Below, in pieces: positions 52,913 to 61,800 of a DNA stretch of 64,000 bases. The first letter of the stretch is position 1; each line of letters opens with the position of its first letter. The position numbers were made by a program, and so were the translations under genes. The notes beneath the pieces are model-generated. The model was given only the letters and a program-made list of their open reading frames with translations, had not been told where the DNA came from and did not search any database. Origin of the DNA: Mycobacterium sp. D16Q14 (lineage in GTDB: Bacteria; Actinomycetota; Actinomycetes; Mycobacteriales; Mycobacteriaceae); the NCBI GenBank assembly GCA_002013415.1, contig MAEX01000016.1, positions 62,001 to 126,000 of the forward strand. Direction: 5' to 3'.

Positions 52913-53656
52913 TCAGATATCCCTTAATAGACTGCTGCGCAACGTGATTCGATCACCGCGCATCCGGATGTACTCGAGGTCGACGGGGGTCCCGTCATCG
53001 AGGTGGGTCAGTCGCTCCAGCAGTAGCAGCGGCGCGCTGTCGGGCACGTGCAATGTCGCAGCCGAATGCGAATCCGCCGCAACGGCTTCCAGCGCCAGAT
53101 TGGCCGACCCCAACCTGCGTCCAGTCACCCGCTCGATCAGGGCGAATACGTCATTAGTCTCGAGCTGGTGCTCGATGACCGCCTCCCCCACATCGGCGGT
53201 GAGATAGGTCTTGTCCAGGCTCAGTGGCAGATCGCCGAGGTAGCGCAGCCGCTCGATGAAGATGACGCGTGCGCCCGGCTCAAGTCGCAACCTGTGCGCG
53301 ACCGCCGGCGGCGCATTGACCTCCTGGATGACGCGGACCTCATTCCAGACCTCGCCGTATCCCTTGAAGGTCTCCTTGAGCCCGAGCAGTGCGTCCAATC
53401 CATGCTCGTACTTGCGCAACGCAACGTGAGTGCCGGTACGAGGTCCACGCTCGATGAGGCCTTCGTCCTTCAGCGCCGTCAGCGCCTCCCGGACCGTATT
53501 GCGGGACACAAAGAACTCCGCGGCCAGTTCCTGTTCGCTCGGCAGGCCGCCGTCGGTATATCCCCCGGCGTGGATTTGGTGGCGCAGCACATCCGCGACC
53601 AGCCTCGCCTGATCGGCGCGCGGACGGCGTAATGGTGTGGGCTCGACAGCGGCCAC
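52913..53656 (-). CDS. GntR-family regulator with UTRA (HutC-type) domain
   Basis: From the GTG at 53656, which has an AGGAGA site five bases upstream, the protein has 247 residues; the frame extends to 53707. The winged helix is near residues 20-80 (GGLPSEQELAAEFFVSRNT, REALTALKDEGLIERGPRTGTHV). The UTRA ligand domain follows (ARVIFIERLRYLGDLPLSLDKTYL, then PLLLLERLTHLDDGTPVDLEYIRMRGDR). It is the first gene of the ferredoxin-transporter-flavoprotein operon, so it probably regulates the operon and itself in response to the imported compound or its product. Confidence 0.9.
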   Translation of the reverse strand: MAAVEPTPLRRPRADQARLVADVLRHQIHAGGYTDGGLPSEQELAAEFFVSRNTVREALTALKDEGLIERGPRTGTHVALRKYEHGLDALLGLKETFKGYGEVWNEVRVIQEVNAPPAVAHRLRLEPGARVIFIERLRYLGDLPLSLDKTYLTADVGEAVIEHQLETNDVFALIERVTGRRLGSANLALEAVAADSHSAATLHVPDSAPLLLLERLTHLDDGTPVDLEYIRMRGDRITLRSSLLRDI

Positions 53657-54007
53657 GAGTTCTCCTGACGTGAGACAACCTCGCCAACACGCTAAAGGCC
53701 AGCTCAACGGCCATCCGGCGAATGAAATCGATATCTGTCAGGTCTGCTTCATTGCGCCGGTCCGCACCCCACTCCTACCTGCTACGCACCGTCGGTTGCG
53801 CACAATTGCGCCACCGCCGCGCGACGGCCGAGATTGGATTCACGGTGATCGGAACGGCGGGTCAGAGGGCGGTGCGGGCCCGCTCCAGGGAGGTGACGGC
53901 CCGCGACCCCGCCGACTCGGCGTGAATGGAACCAACAGTGGAGGTCATCCAAGCAATCCACATGGCGCTCACATCCGGGCCCCAGGAATCGCTGGCTCAA
54001 TAGGGAC
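53657..54007. other. Intergenic region upstream of the GntR operon
   Basis: About 350 bases hold the promoter of the GntR-led operon on the minus strand and that of the short Rossmann-like gene on the plus strand. No convincing gene, IdeR box or clear palindrome was seen. Confidence 0.5.
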
Positions 54008-54334
54008 ATGCACCACAACACAACCTCCGGCACCGACGACTCGGCACCCGACGTTGTCGTCGTCCTCAACGCCGATGACCCCAGCGGGCGTGAGATCGTC
54101 CGGATTCTGGTGCGCAACGGGCATCGGGTCGTCGTCTGCGGCAGACACGCCACCGATCTGACGAGGATGCTCCACGGCTACGGGGCAGATCAGGTGATGG
54201 CCATCGCCGCGGATGCCAGCGATCCGCGTCAACTGCGCGAACTCTGCCGACGCGCCACAGACCGGTTCGGCACCGTCACCACCATCTTGGACGCGGCGGG
54301 TAGGCAGATGCCGCGGCTGCGGCTCGCCTCGTAG
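54008..54334 (+). CDS. Short Rossmann-like (SDR-related) protein, possibly a fragment
   Basis: A 108-residue protein with an alternating beta-alpha pattern: DVVVVLNADDPSGREIVRILVRNGHRVVVCGR, then VMAIAADASDPRQLRELCRRATDRFGTVTTILDAAG. This follows the first half of short-chain dehydrogenases, but the glycine motif is replaced by LNADDPSG, and the catalytic Tyr-x-x-x-Lys half is missing. It is therefore not an active SDR; it may be a small binding protein or a truncated remnant. It converges on the ViuB-type gene. Confidence 0.55.
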   Translation: MHHNTTSGTDDSAPDVVVVLNADDPSGREIVRILVRNGHRVVVCGRHATDLTRMLHGYGADQVMAIAADASDPRQLRELCRRATDRFGTVTTILDAAGRQMPRLRLAS

Positions 54335-54367
54335 CGGGCATCGACCGTTCCCACAGATCGTTTCCCT

Positions 54368-55081
54368 TTACGCCATCCAGTAAGCCTGGGCCTTGATCGA
54401 TCTGCGCGGGATGCCGTACTGGTCCTTGAGGACGTGCGAGACCTCGCGCGTGGTCCGGGTATCGCATGCCACCCACCCGAAGAACTCGGGGGCATCGAAG
54501 GCTTCCTCACACACGACATCGGCGAGTGAGCGTTCGCCATCGCGATCCACCCAGACCGCATCCGCACCGACCGGCAGTGTTTTGTCGCTCTCGTGCGCGG
54601 CCTCCAAAAACACCGTGGCCGGACTGTCGCCGATCGCCGCCAGCAGGGAGTTGATCGCAGGCAGGGATGCAGTGTCACCGACGATGACGTATCCACGGGG
54701 AGCCGGATCGGGGAGCTCGAAGTGACTGCCCAGCACCGTTGCCTCGATGGTGTCGCCGACCTGGGCAGACTGTGCCCAGCGAGCGGCCAGCCCGTCGTGC
54801 AGCGCGAACTCGATATCGACGGTATCGGCCTGCGGGTCGGGGTTGACCAGTGTGTATCCACGCTGGTGCAGCTTCTCCCCATCCGAGAACCACAGCCGGA
54901 TCCACATGGTCGGATGAAGATCACGACCCTGCAGCAGACCACCTGCCGAGAAGCTGAGCCTCAGATAGTGATCGGTCAGCTCCCGCCGACCGGTCAGTGT
55001 TAGCTGATAGTCGCCAGCACGGAACAATTTGAGAACCGTGCCCTGCCATCCGCGTGTCGGTTGCGTCACTGTGCTCGGCAT
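54368..55081 (-). CDS. viuB: Siderophore-interacting FAD protein (ViuB-type ferric siderophore reductase)
   Basis: A 237-residue soluble flavoprotein of the siderophore-interacting family. LHQRGYTLVNPDPQADTVDIEFALH carries the FAD-binding RxYT motif, VGDTIEATVLGSHFELP and GYVIVGDTASLPAINSLL are family blocks, and the FFGWVACDTRTTREV end binds NAD(P)H. It is homologous to the N-terminal domain of IrtA in this window. It should reduce imported ferric siderophore and free the iron. A near-consensus IdeR box is 31 bases upstream. Confidence 0.92.
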   Translation of the reverse strand: MPSTVTQPTRGWQGTVLKLFRAGDYQLTLTGRRELTDHYLRLSFSAGGLLQGRDLHPTMWIRLWFSDGEKLHQRGYTLVNPDPQADTVDIEFALHDGLAARWAQSAQVGDTIEATVLGSHFELPDPAPRGYVIVGDTASLPAINSLLAAIGDSPATVFLEAAHESDKTLPVGADAVWVDRDGERSLADVVCEEAFDAPEFFGWVACDTRTTREVSHVLKDQYGIPRRSIKAQAYWMA

Positions 55082-55111
55082 TACACCCTCTTCGATTCGC
55101 TGAGTGCGTTT

Positions 55112-55130
55112 TTAGTTTAGGCTAGCCTAA
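55112..55130. promoter_or_regulatory. Near-consensus IdeR box upstream of viuB
   Basis: TTAGTTTAGGCTAGCCTAA matches the IdeR consensus at 17 of 19 positions, the best in the window, and contains the perfect palindrome TTTAGGCTAGCCTAAA. It is 31 bases from the viuB start and can affect the divergent ESX-3 promoter. Confidence 0.88.
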
Positions 55131-55145
55131 ACATCTTGACCTGCG

Positions 55146-55164
55146 TAAGGCTAGGGTTAGCTAT
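55146..55164. promoter_or_regulatory. Weak IdeR-like box in the viuB-ESX-3 region
   Basis: TAAGGCTAGGGTTAGCTAT matches the IdeR consensus at 12 of 19. It lies between two stronger boxes and may form part of a cooperative array. Confidence 0.4.
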
Positions 55165-55170
55165 CGACAC

Positions 55171-55189
55171 TTAGGTAAGGGAATGCTAA
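55171..55189 (+). promoter_or_regulatory. IdeR box on the ESX-3 side
   Basis: TTAGGTAAGGGAATGCTAA matches the IdeR consensus at 14 of 19. It is 43 bases before a small open frame at 55233 and about 295 bases before eccA3, fitting iron repression of ESX-3 as known in M. tuberculosis. Confidence 0.72.
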
Positions 55190-55232
55190 TCTCTTGCCGA
55201 GCAAGCAACGGTGCCAGACATAAAGGCGGTAG

Positions 55233-55376
55233 ATGAGTACTCGCGAACGAGTTGATCAACTCGAATGCCCGGATGTGTCGGCAGTCACACCCAGACGCCG
55301 CGCCGTTGACCGCCACGCCGGTTTAGCCCTGCTCCCCGCATCGGGGAGCAGTCGAGGGGATGTGGGCGACCTATGA
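55233..55376 (+). CDS. Possible leader ORF upstream of eccA3
   Basis: A 47-codon frame begins MSTRERVDQLE and ends at TGA 55374. An AAAGGCGG sequence precedes the ATG. Its first residues resemble those of EccA3 (MDIRERVVQLE) at both protein and DNA level, suggesting a local duplication of the eccA3 5' end. The remaining residues (Arg/Ala-rich) show no family. It overlaps a strong hairpin. It may be a regulatory leader peptide or a non-coding relic. Confidence 0.4.
   Translation: MSTRERVDQLECPDVSAVTPRRRAVDRHAGLALLPASGSSRGDVGDL
55329..55351 (+). promoter_or_regulatory. GC-rich hairpin in the ESX-3 leader
   Basis: CTGCTCCCCG and CGGGGAGCAG form a perfect 10-bp stem with a CAT loop between the IdeR boxes and eccA3. 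No T run follows, so it is not a classical terminator. It could be an attenuator-like or RNA-stability element, or an operator. Confidence 0.45.
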
Positions 55377-55483
55377 CAGATTCGCTGGCTCGGCAACAGA
55401 GCATTGTCAGGAACCAATCAAGTGCGCGAGCCGACTACTCCAATCAGCGAGCATATCGATCGGGCGAAGGGCTGTAACTGTAA

Positions 55484-57346
55484 GTGGATATTCGTGAACG
55501 AGTGGTCCAGCTAGAGCGTGTGGCCACGGCAACGGCCCCAGTGCCGCGCATAGATCCCGAATTAGAGAGCCGATTCGCAACCTGTTGCCGTGCTCTTGGT
55601 CTCTCCGTCAATGACAGGCGACGTCCCGCAGATTTGCCAGCGGCGCGTTACGGCTTCACTTCGCTGTGCCGGACCGCTCAAGATCACTGTGATGTCTGGG
55701 TCGGTCTGGCGGCCTCCGGGGGCGCCACCATCGACGTCCTGGAAGCCATCTCGGAGACCACGGCCACCGCCGGACACCTTCAGCATGCGGTGAACCTGTA
55801 CCCGGGTGATCTCACCTTCACGTACGACTCCGGGCTGTATCTCGAGTTCCGCGCCAGCGGACCCGATGACTATCACCTCGCCTACGCCGCGGCCCTCGTG
55901 GACAAGGGCGACTACGTCAAGGCTGCCGAGCTGATCGCCGACGTGACCGAGCGACGCCCCGGATGGTTCAACGCCCGCTGGGGCGCTGTCGCTATGCAGA
56001 ACCGGGCCGAACGCTGGGCCGATGTCGTCTCGCTGCTGACCCCGGTTGTCACCGACACGTCGCTGGACGCCACCACGTCTCATGCCGTGCGGATCACCCT
56101 CGGCATCGCGCTCGCCAAGCTGGGCATGGTCAATCCCGCCCTGTCCTACCTCGAAGACCCCACTGGGCCAGTCGAAGTGGCTGCCACCGACGGCGCACTC
56201 GCCAAGGCGCTGAACCTTCGTCACCATGGTGACGAAGAGACCGCCACCGAGGTGCTCCAGGATCTGTACGCGGGCAATCCGGAGAATGCCGAGATCGAGC
56301 ATGCGCTGACCGATCCGAGCGTTGGTCTGCACACCACGACCTCCGCGCGTATCGCCGCCCGCACCGATCCCTGGGATCCCGAAACCGAGCCCACCGAAGA
56401 GGATTTCATCGATCCTGAGGCTCATGAGCGCAAGGCGATCCTGCTGGCCGAGGCCGAGCAGCAGCTCAGCGAGTTCATCGGCCTGGAGCAGGTGAAGGAC
56501 CAGGTATCGCGGCTCAAGAGCTCCGTAGCCATGGCATTGCGACGCCAGGACCGCGGACTCGCCGTGGGCCACCGCACTCACCACCTGGTGTTCGCGGGCC
56601 CTCCCGGTACCGGTAAGACCACCATCGCCCGTGTCGTCGCCAAGATCTATTGCGGCTTGGGACTTCTCAAGCGCGAGAACGTCCGCGAGGTGCACCGTGC
56701 CGACCTCATCGGTCAGCACATCGGTGAGACCGAGGCCAAGACCAACGCCGTCATCGACAGCGCGCTCGACGGCGTGCTGTTCCTCGACGAGGCCTACGCG
56801 TTGGTGTCCACCGGCGCCAAGAACGACTTCGGTCTAGTTGCCATCGACACCCTGCTGGCCCGGATGGAAAATGACCGTGACCGTTTGGTCGTGATCGTCG
56901 CCGGGTACCGCGCCGAGCTGGACCAGTTCCTCGACACTAACGAGGGTCTGCGCTCCCGTTTTACTCGGTCCATCGAATTTCCTTCGTACGCACCGCCCGA
57001 ACTCGTCGAGATCGCGGCGGCGATGGCCTCCGTGCGCGACAGCAAGTTCGACGAGGGTGCTGCCACCGCGCTGCTCACCGCCTTCTCGGCGATGTGTGCC
57101 GCAGAGGCTCCGGATACTCGTGGTATCGCACGCCGCAGCATCGACGTCGCCGGTAACGGTCGCTTCGTCCGTAACGTCGTCGAACGCTCCGAGGAGGAAC
57201 GTGAACACCGCCTTGATAACTCAGGCGTCGAAGAGTTCAGCGATGACGACCTCATGACCGTCACCGTCGAAGACGTGCAGGCATCAGTGGAAGCCATCGT
57301 CGCGGGCCTCGGACTGTCGGCTCCGGGGGCGTCGGTCACGAAATGA
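55484..57346 (+). CDS. eccA3: ESX-3 secretion AAA+ ATPase EccA3
   Basis: A 620-residue cytosolic ATPase that helps deliver or recycle PE/PPE substrates of ESX-3. The N-terminal half is TPR-like (helical pairs such as DYVKAAELIADVTERRPGWFNARWGAVAM). The C-terminal AAA+ domain has Walker A GPPGTGKTT near residue 374, Walker B GVLFLDEAYAL and sensor/arginine-finger region LRSRFTRSIEFPSY. GTG at 55484. It overlaps eccB3 by four bases, starting a tightly coupled operon. Confidence 0.96.
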   Translation: MDIRERVVQLERVATATAPVPRIDPELESRFATCCRALGLSVNDRRRPADLPAARYGFTSLCRTAQDHCDVWVGLAASGGATIDVLEAISETTATAGHLQHAVNLYPGDLTFTYDSGLYLEFRASGPDDYHLAYAAALVDKGDYVKAAELIADVTERRPGWFNARWGAVAMQNRAERWADVVSLLTPVVTDTSLDATTSHAVRITLGIALAKLGMVNPALSYLEDPTGPVEVAATDGALAKALNLRHHGDEETATEVLQDLYAGNPENAEIEHALTDPSVGLHTTTSARIAARTDPWDPETEPTEEDFIDPEAHERKAILLAEAEQQLSEFIGLEQVKDQVSRLKSSVAMALRRQDRGLAVGHRTHHLVFAGPPGTGKTTIARVVAKIYCGLGLLKRENVREVHRADLIGQHIGETEAKTNAVIDSALDGVLFLDEAYALVSTGAKNDFGLVAIDTLLARMENDRDRLVVIVAGYRAELDQFLDTNEGLRSRFTRSIEFPSYAPPELVEIAAAMASVRDSKFDEGAATALLTAFSAMCAAEAPDTRGIARRSIDVAGNGRFVRNVVERSEEEREHRLDNSGVEEFSDDDLMTVTVEDVQASVEAIVAGLGLSAPGASVTK

Positions 57347-58887
57347 GCGATAATCGAGAGAACAACACAAACTCCGAGCGCCGGGCCTTCGCGTCACGCA
57401 CCCCGGCCAGCGAGAACCCCGAACCGCTGAAGTACCGCCGCGGATTCGTCACGGGGCACCAGGTCACCGGATGGCGATTTGTCATGCGGCGGATCGCATC
57501 CGGCGTGGCACTGCACGACGCCCGGATGCTGGTGGATCCGCTGCGCAGTCAGTCCCGGGCATTCAGCATGGGTGCCGTCATCGTCGTGACCGGCCTGGTC
57601 GGATGCTTCGTCTTCAGCCTGCTGCGGCCCTCCGGTATCGCCGGCACCGACCCGGTGCTCGCCGACCGGTCGACCGCCGCGCTCTATGTTCGGGTGGGCG
57701 ACAATCTGCACCCGGTGCTCAACCTCACCTCGGCCCGTCTCATCACCGGCAAGGCCGTGGACCCGACGATGGTGAAAAGCACTCAGCTTGACCAGTTTCC
57801 GCGCGGAAACCTGATCGGCATTCCGGGCGCGCCGGAGCGCATGGTGCAAGCCAAGAGCACCGACGCCGCCTGGGCGGTGTGCGAGTCCGCCGATACCCGC
57901 GCCGTGACCGTGATCGCCGGGGCACTGGAGACCGGCGGCGACAAGGCCACCGAACTCACCCGTGACCGCGCTGTCGTGGTGTCCTCCGACTCGGGCACCT
58001 GGCTGCTCTGGGACGGGCACCGCAGCGCGCTCAACCTCGGGGATGTCGCCGTCACGAGCGCCCTGGGCCTCACCGCGCCGCCCGCCGTGCGCCCCGTGAC
58101 GGCCAGCCTGCTCAATGCGATTCCTGAGACTCCGGCACTTGTGGTTCCCGCCATCCAGGGAGCGGGGACGCCCACTGCCTATCCGTTGCCCGTCGCTGCG
58201 CCCATCGGCTCGGTGCTGGTGAGCTCGTCCACCGACAACACACCGGTGTACTACGCGGTGCTCGCCGATGGCGTACAACAGGTTTCACCAGTGATCGCCT
58301 CGGCACTGCGCAACGCGAACTCCTACGGTCTTGAGCAACCGCCACGACTGACGGCTGACCAGATCGCGCACCTGCCGACATCGTCCGCGATCGACACCAG
58401 GGTGTTCCCGAATGCGGCCATCAAGCCGCTGGCCGCCAACGAGGACCCGGTGCTGTGCACACGGTTCACCAAGACGGCCGACGCTGCCTCGGATTCGTGG
58501 TCCTTGCTCGCGGGTTCGATACTGCCGCTTTCTGACTCGGTGCACGCCGTGCAGCTGATCTCCCCCGCCGCAACCCGGGTCGCCATCACCCCCGGAATCG
58601 GCTACCTGGTGCAACCGGACGGCCGCAGCGGATACCAGTGGATATCCGATACCGGTGTGCGTTACGGCATCGACACCGAGGCCGAGGGTGACAAGACCCT
58701 TGAGGCACTCGGCCTGCACAAACCCGCACTCACCATCCCTTCGTCGATTCTGGATCTGTTCGCGTCCGGGCCGTCGCTCTCACGCTCTGACGCCCTGCTG
58801 GAGCACGACAGCCTGGCCCCGAGCGATCGCCAGGCCGCGCGCATCCAGATCGATATCCCATCTGCTCAGGCACAGGAGTCCCGTTGA
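57343..58887 (+). CDS. eccB3: ESX-3 core membrane component EccB3
   Basis: A 514-residue protein of the ESX membrane complex: cytoplasmic N-terminus, one transmembrane helix at about residues 76-94 (FSMGAVIVVTGLVGCFVFSLL), then a large periplasmic domain made of repeated beta-rich units with a Cys pair (WAVCES and DPVLCTRF). ATG overlaps the eccA3 stop; its own stop overlaps eccC3 (GTTGAGC). Confidence 0.96.
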   Translation: MSDNRENNTNSERRAFASRTPASENPEPLKYRRGFVTGHQVTGWRFVMRRIASGVALHDARMLVDPLRSQSRAFSMGAVIVVTGLVGCFVFSLLRPSGIAGTDPVLADRSTAALYVRVGDNLHPVLNLTSARLITGKAVDPTMVKSTQLDQFPRGNLIGIPGAPERMVQAKSTDAAWAVCESADTRAVTVIAGALETGGDKATELTRDRAVVVSSDSGTWLLWDGHRSALNLGDVAVTSALGLTAPPAVRPVTASLLNAIPETPALVVPAIQGAGTPTAYPLPVAAPIGSVLVSSSTDNTPVYYAVLADGVQQVSPVIASALRNANSYGLEQPPRLTADQIAHLPTSSAIDTRVFPNAAIKPLAANEDPVLCTRFTKTADAASDSWSLLAGSILPLSDSVHAVQLISPAATRVAITPGIGYLVQPDGRSGYQWISDTGVRYGIDTEAEGDKTLEALGLHKPALTIPSSILDLFASGPSLSRSDALLEHDSLAPSDRQAARIQIDIPSAQAQESR

Positions 58888-61800
58888 GCCGTCTCATCTT
58901 CGAACCCCATCGGCGGGTAGCGCCTCCGGCGATACCCGATGCCACGGTGACCGTCGAGGCGCCTCCGCAGCTGCCCCGCGTAGTGCCGCCGTCGTTCCTG
59001 CGGCGCGCCATGCCGGTCGTGATCGTCATCCTGATCGTCGGCATGGTGGTGGCACTGGTCGCCTCCGGCATCCGCCTCATCTCCCCGCAGACGCTCTTCT
59101 TCCCCTTTGTACTGCTGCTCGCCGCCACCGCATTCATGCGCAATGGCAGCGACAAGGTCCGCACCGAGGAGGTCGACGCCGAACGAGCCGACTACCTGCG
59201 TTACCTGTCGGTGGTCCGCGAAAATCTGCGCACCCACGCCACCCAGCAGCGCAAGGCCCTGGAATGGTCGCACCCGGATCCCGAGGAGCTGACCACCGTT
59301 CCCGGCACGCGCCGCCAGTGGGAGCGGGACCCAGGCGATGACGACTACCTAGTGGTACGCGCCGGTCGCCATGATGTTCCGCTGGCCAGTGTCGTACGGG
59401 TCAAGGACATCGCTGACGAGATCGATCTGGAACCGGTGAGCCACAGCGCTTTACGTGGGCTACTGGACACCCAGCGCACTGTGCGCAGCGCCCCATCCGG
59501 CATCGACCTCAACAAGGTTTCGCGAATCACGGTGCTCGGTGATGACGACGTTGCCCGCGCCTGCATTCGGTCGTGGGTGACTCAGGCCGTCACATTCCAC
59601 GATCCAACGCTCCTGACCGTGGCGATGGCCGGCCCCAGTGTCGAAGACGCCGACTGGTCCTGGCTCAAATGGCTCCCCCACGTGGACATCAGCGGCGAGG
59701 TCGACGGTGTCGGCCCAGCACGTTACCTGCGCCGCACGGGTGCCGAGCTCTTCGAGGCATTGAAGCCCGTGCTCTCCGAGCGTGCGCTGTTCGGGGCCGA
59801 GTCCGGTGCGCACAAGCACCTGCTGATCATTCTCGATGACCCGACCTACGACCTGGGCGGCGTGAATTCGCCCATCCCGGCAACCGGACTGGACGGCGTC
59901 ACCGTCATCCAGCGGCTCGACGGAACCGACGGCTCCTTCAAGCTTCCGGACTACCTGAACCCAGAACGCCCTGTGCTGCAGGTTAATCGGAACGGTGTGA
60001 GCGCACGCATCTCCCGGTGGAATGGCAACGATTGGCAGCAGTACATCGACGAGGCCGATCGACTCACGGTCGGAACCGCCTCACACCTGTCCCGCAGGCT
60101 CTCCCGCTGGGACTCGAACCCGACGCATCCGGGCCTGCGGTCTGCCGCGACCGGTGGTGCGACGTTCGCCGCGCTGCTCGGTATCGAGGACGCATCCCAG
60201 CTGGATGTTCCCGCCCTGTGGTCGCCGCGTTCGCGTGATGAGGAGCTGCGCGTGCCCATCGGCGTGACCGCCTCCGGCGAGCCGCTGATGTTCGACCTCA
60301 AGGACGAGGCCGAGGGCGGCATGGGGCCGCACGGCCTGATGATCGGTATGACCGGCTCCGGTAAGTCGCAGAGCCTGATGTCGATCCTGTTGTCGCTCTT
60401 GACGACCCATTCCGCCGATCGCCTGATCGTGATCTACGCGGACTTCAAGGGTGAGGCGGGGGCCGATATCTTCCGCGACTTCCCGCAGGTTGTCGCCGTG
60501 ATCTCGAACATGGCCGAGAAGCGTTCCTTGGCAGATCGTTTTGCCGATACCTTGCGTGGCGAGGTCGCGCGGCGCGAGAACCTGCTGAAGCAGGCCGGTC
60601 GCGATGTGCAGGGCAGCGCCTTCAACTCGGTCCGCGAGTATGAGGAAGCGATCGCCGCCGGGCACGACCTGCCGCCCATCCCCACGTTGTTCGTGGTGGC
60701 CGATGAGTTCACCTTGATGCTCCAGGACCACCCCGAGTACGCCGAACTGTTCGACTACGTCGCACGCAAGGGCCGCTCGTTCCGCATCCACATCCTGTTC
60801 GCGTCGCAGACCCTGGACGTCGGCAAGATCAAGGACATCGACAAGAACACCTCATACCGCATCGGCCTGAAGGTGGCCAGTCCCAGCGCATCCCGGCAGA
60901 TCATCGGGACCGAGGACGCGTATCACATCGAATCGGGCAAGGACCACAAGGGCGTTGGGTTCCTGGTGCCCGCACCGGGTGCCGTGCCCATCAAGTTCCG
61001 CAGCACCTACGTCGACGGTGTTTACCAGCCGCCGTCAACCACCACCACGGTGGAGATCCACGCCACCCCGCAGCCCAGGCAGTTCACCGCGCTGCCGGTC
61101 GCCTCCGATCCCACCACCGTGATTATCAAGGGTGGATCCGACCGGCCACAGCAGCCGGCGCGCAAGCTGGTCACGACCGTCGGCGACCAGCTCGCCAAGG
61201 TGGGTCCGCGCGCACCGCAGCTATGGCTGCCGCCGCTGGACACCGCGATCCCGCTGGCGGATGTGCTGAGCCAGACCGGGATCCCGACACGCCACCTGCG
61301 CTGGCCGCTCGGCGAGATCGACAAGCCGTTCCAGATGCGCCGCGATCCGCTGGTCTTCGACGCGACATCGGCGGCCGGAAACGTGATCATTCATGGCGGC
61401 CCGAAGTCCGGAAAATCGACAGCTCTGCAGACGTTCATGCTGTCGGCCGCTGCGTTGCACTCCCCGCGTGATGTCACGTTCTACTGCATTGACTACGGCG
61501 GCGGACAACTGCACGCGCTCGAAGGGTTGGCGCATGTGGGCAGCGTGGCCAGCGCCTTGGAGCCCGAACGCATCCGCCGCACCTTCGGTGAGCTCGAGCA
61601 GCTCCTGGCCTATCGCCAGCGTCTGTTCCGCGACCGCGGCATCGCCTCGGTGAGTCAACTGCGCGCGCTGCGCGACAGTGATCGCTCGCTGGACGACGGT
61701 TACGGCGAGACGTTTCTGCTCGTGGACAACCTGTATGCGTTCAGTCGCGACAACACCGACCAGTTCAACACCCGAAACCCATTGCTGGCCAGGCTTACCG

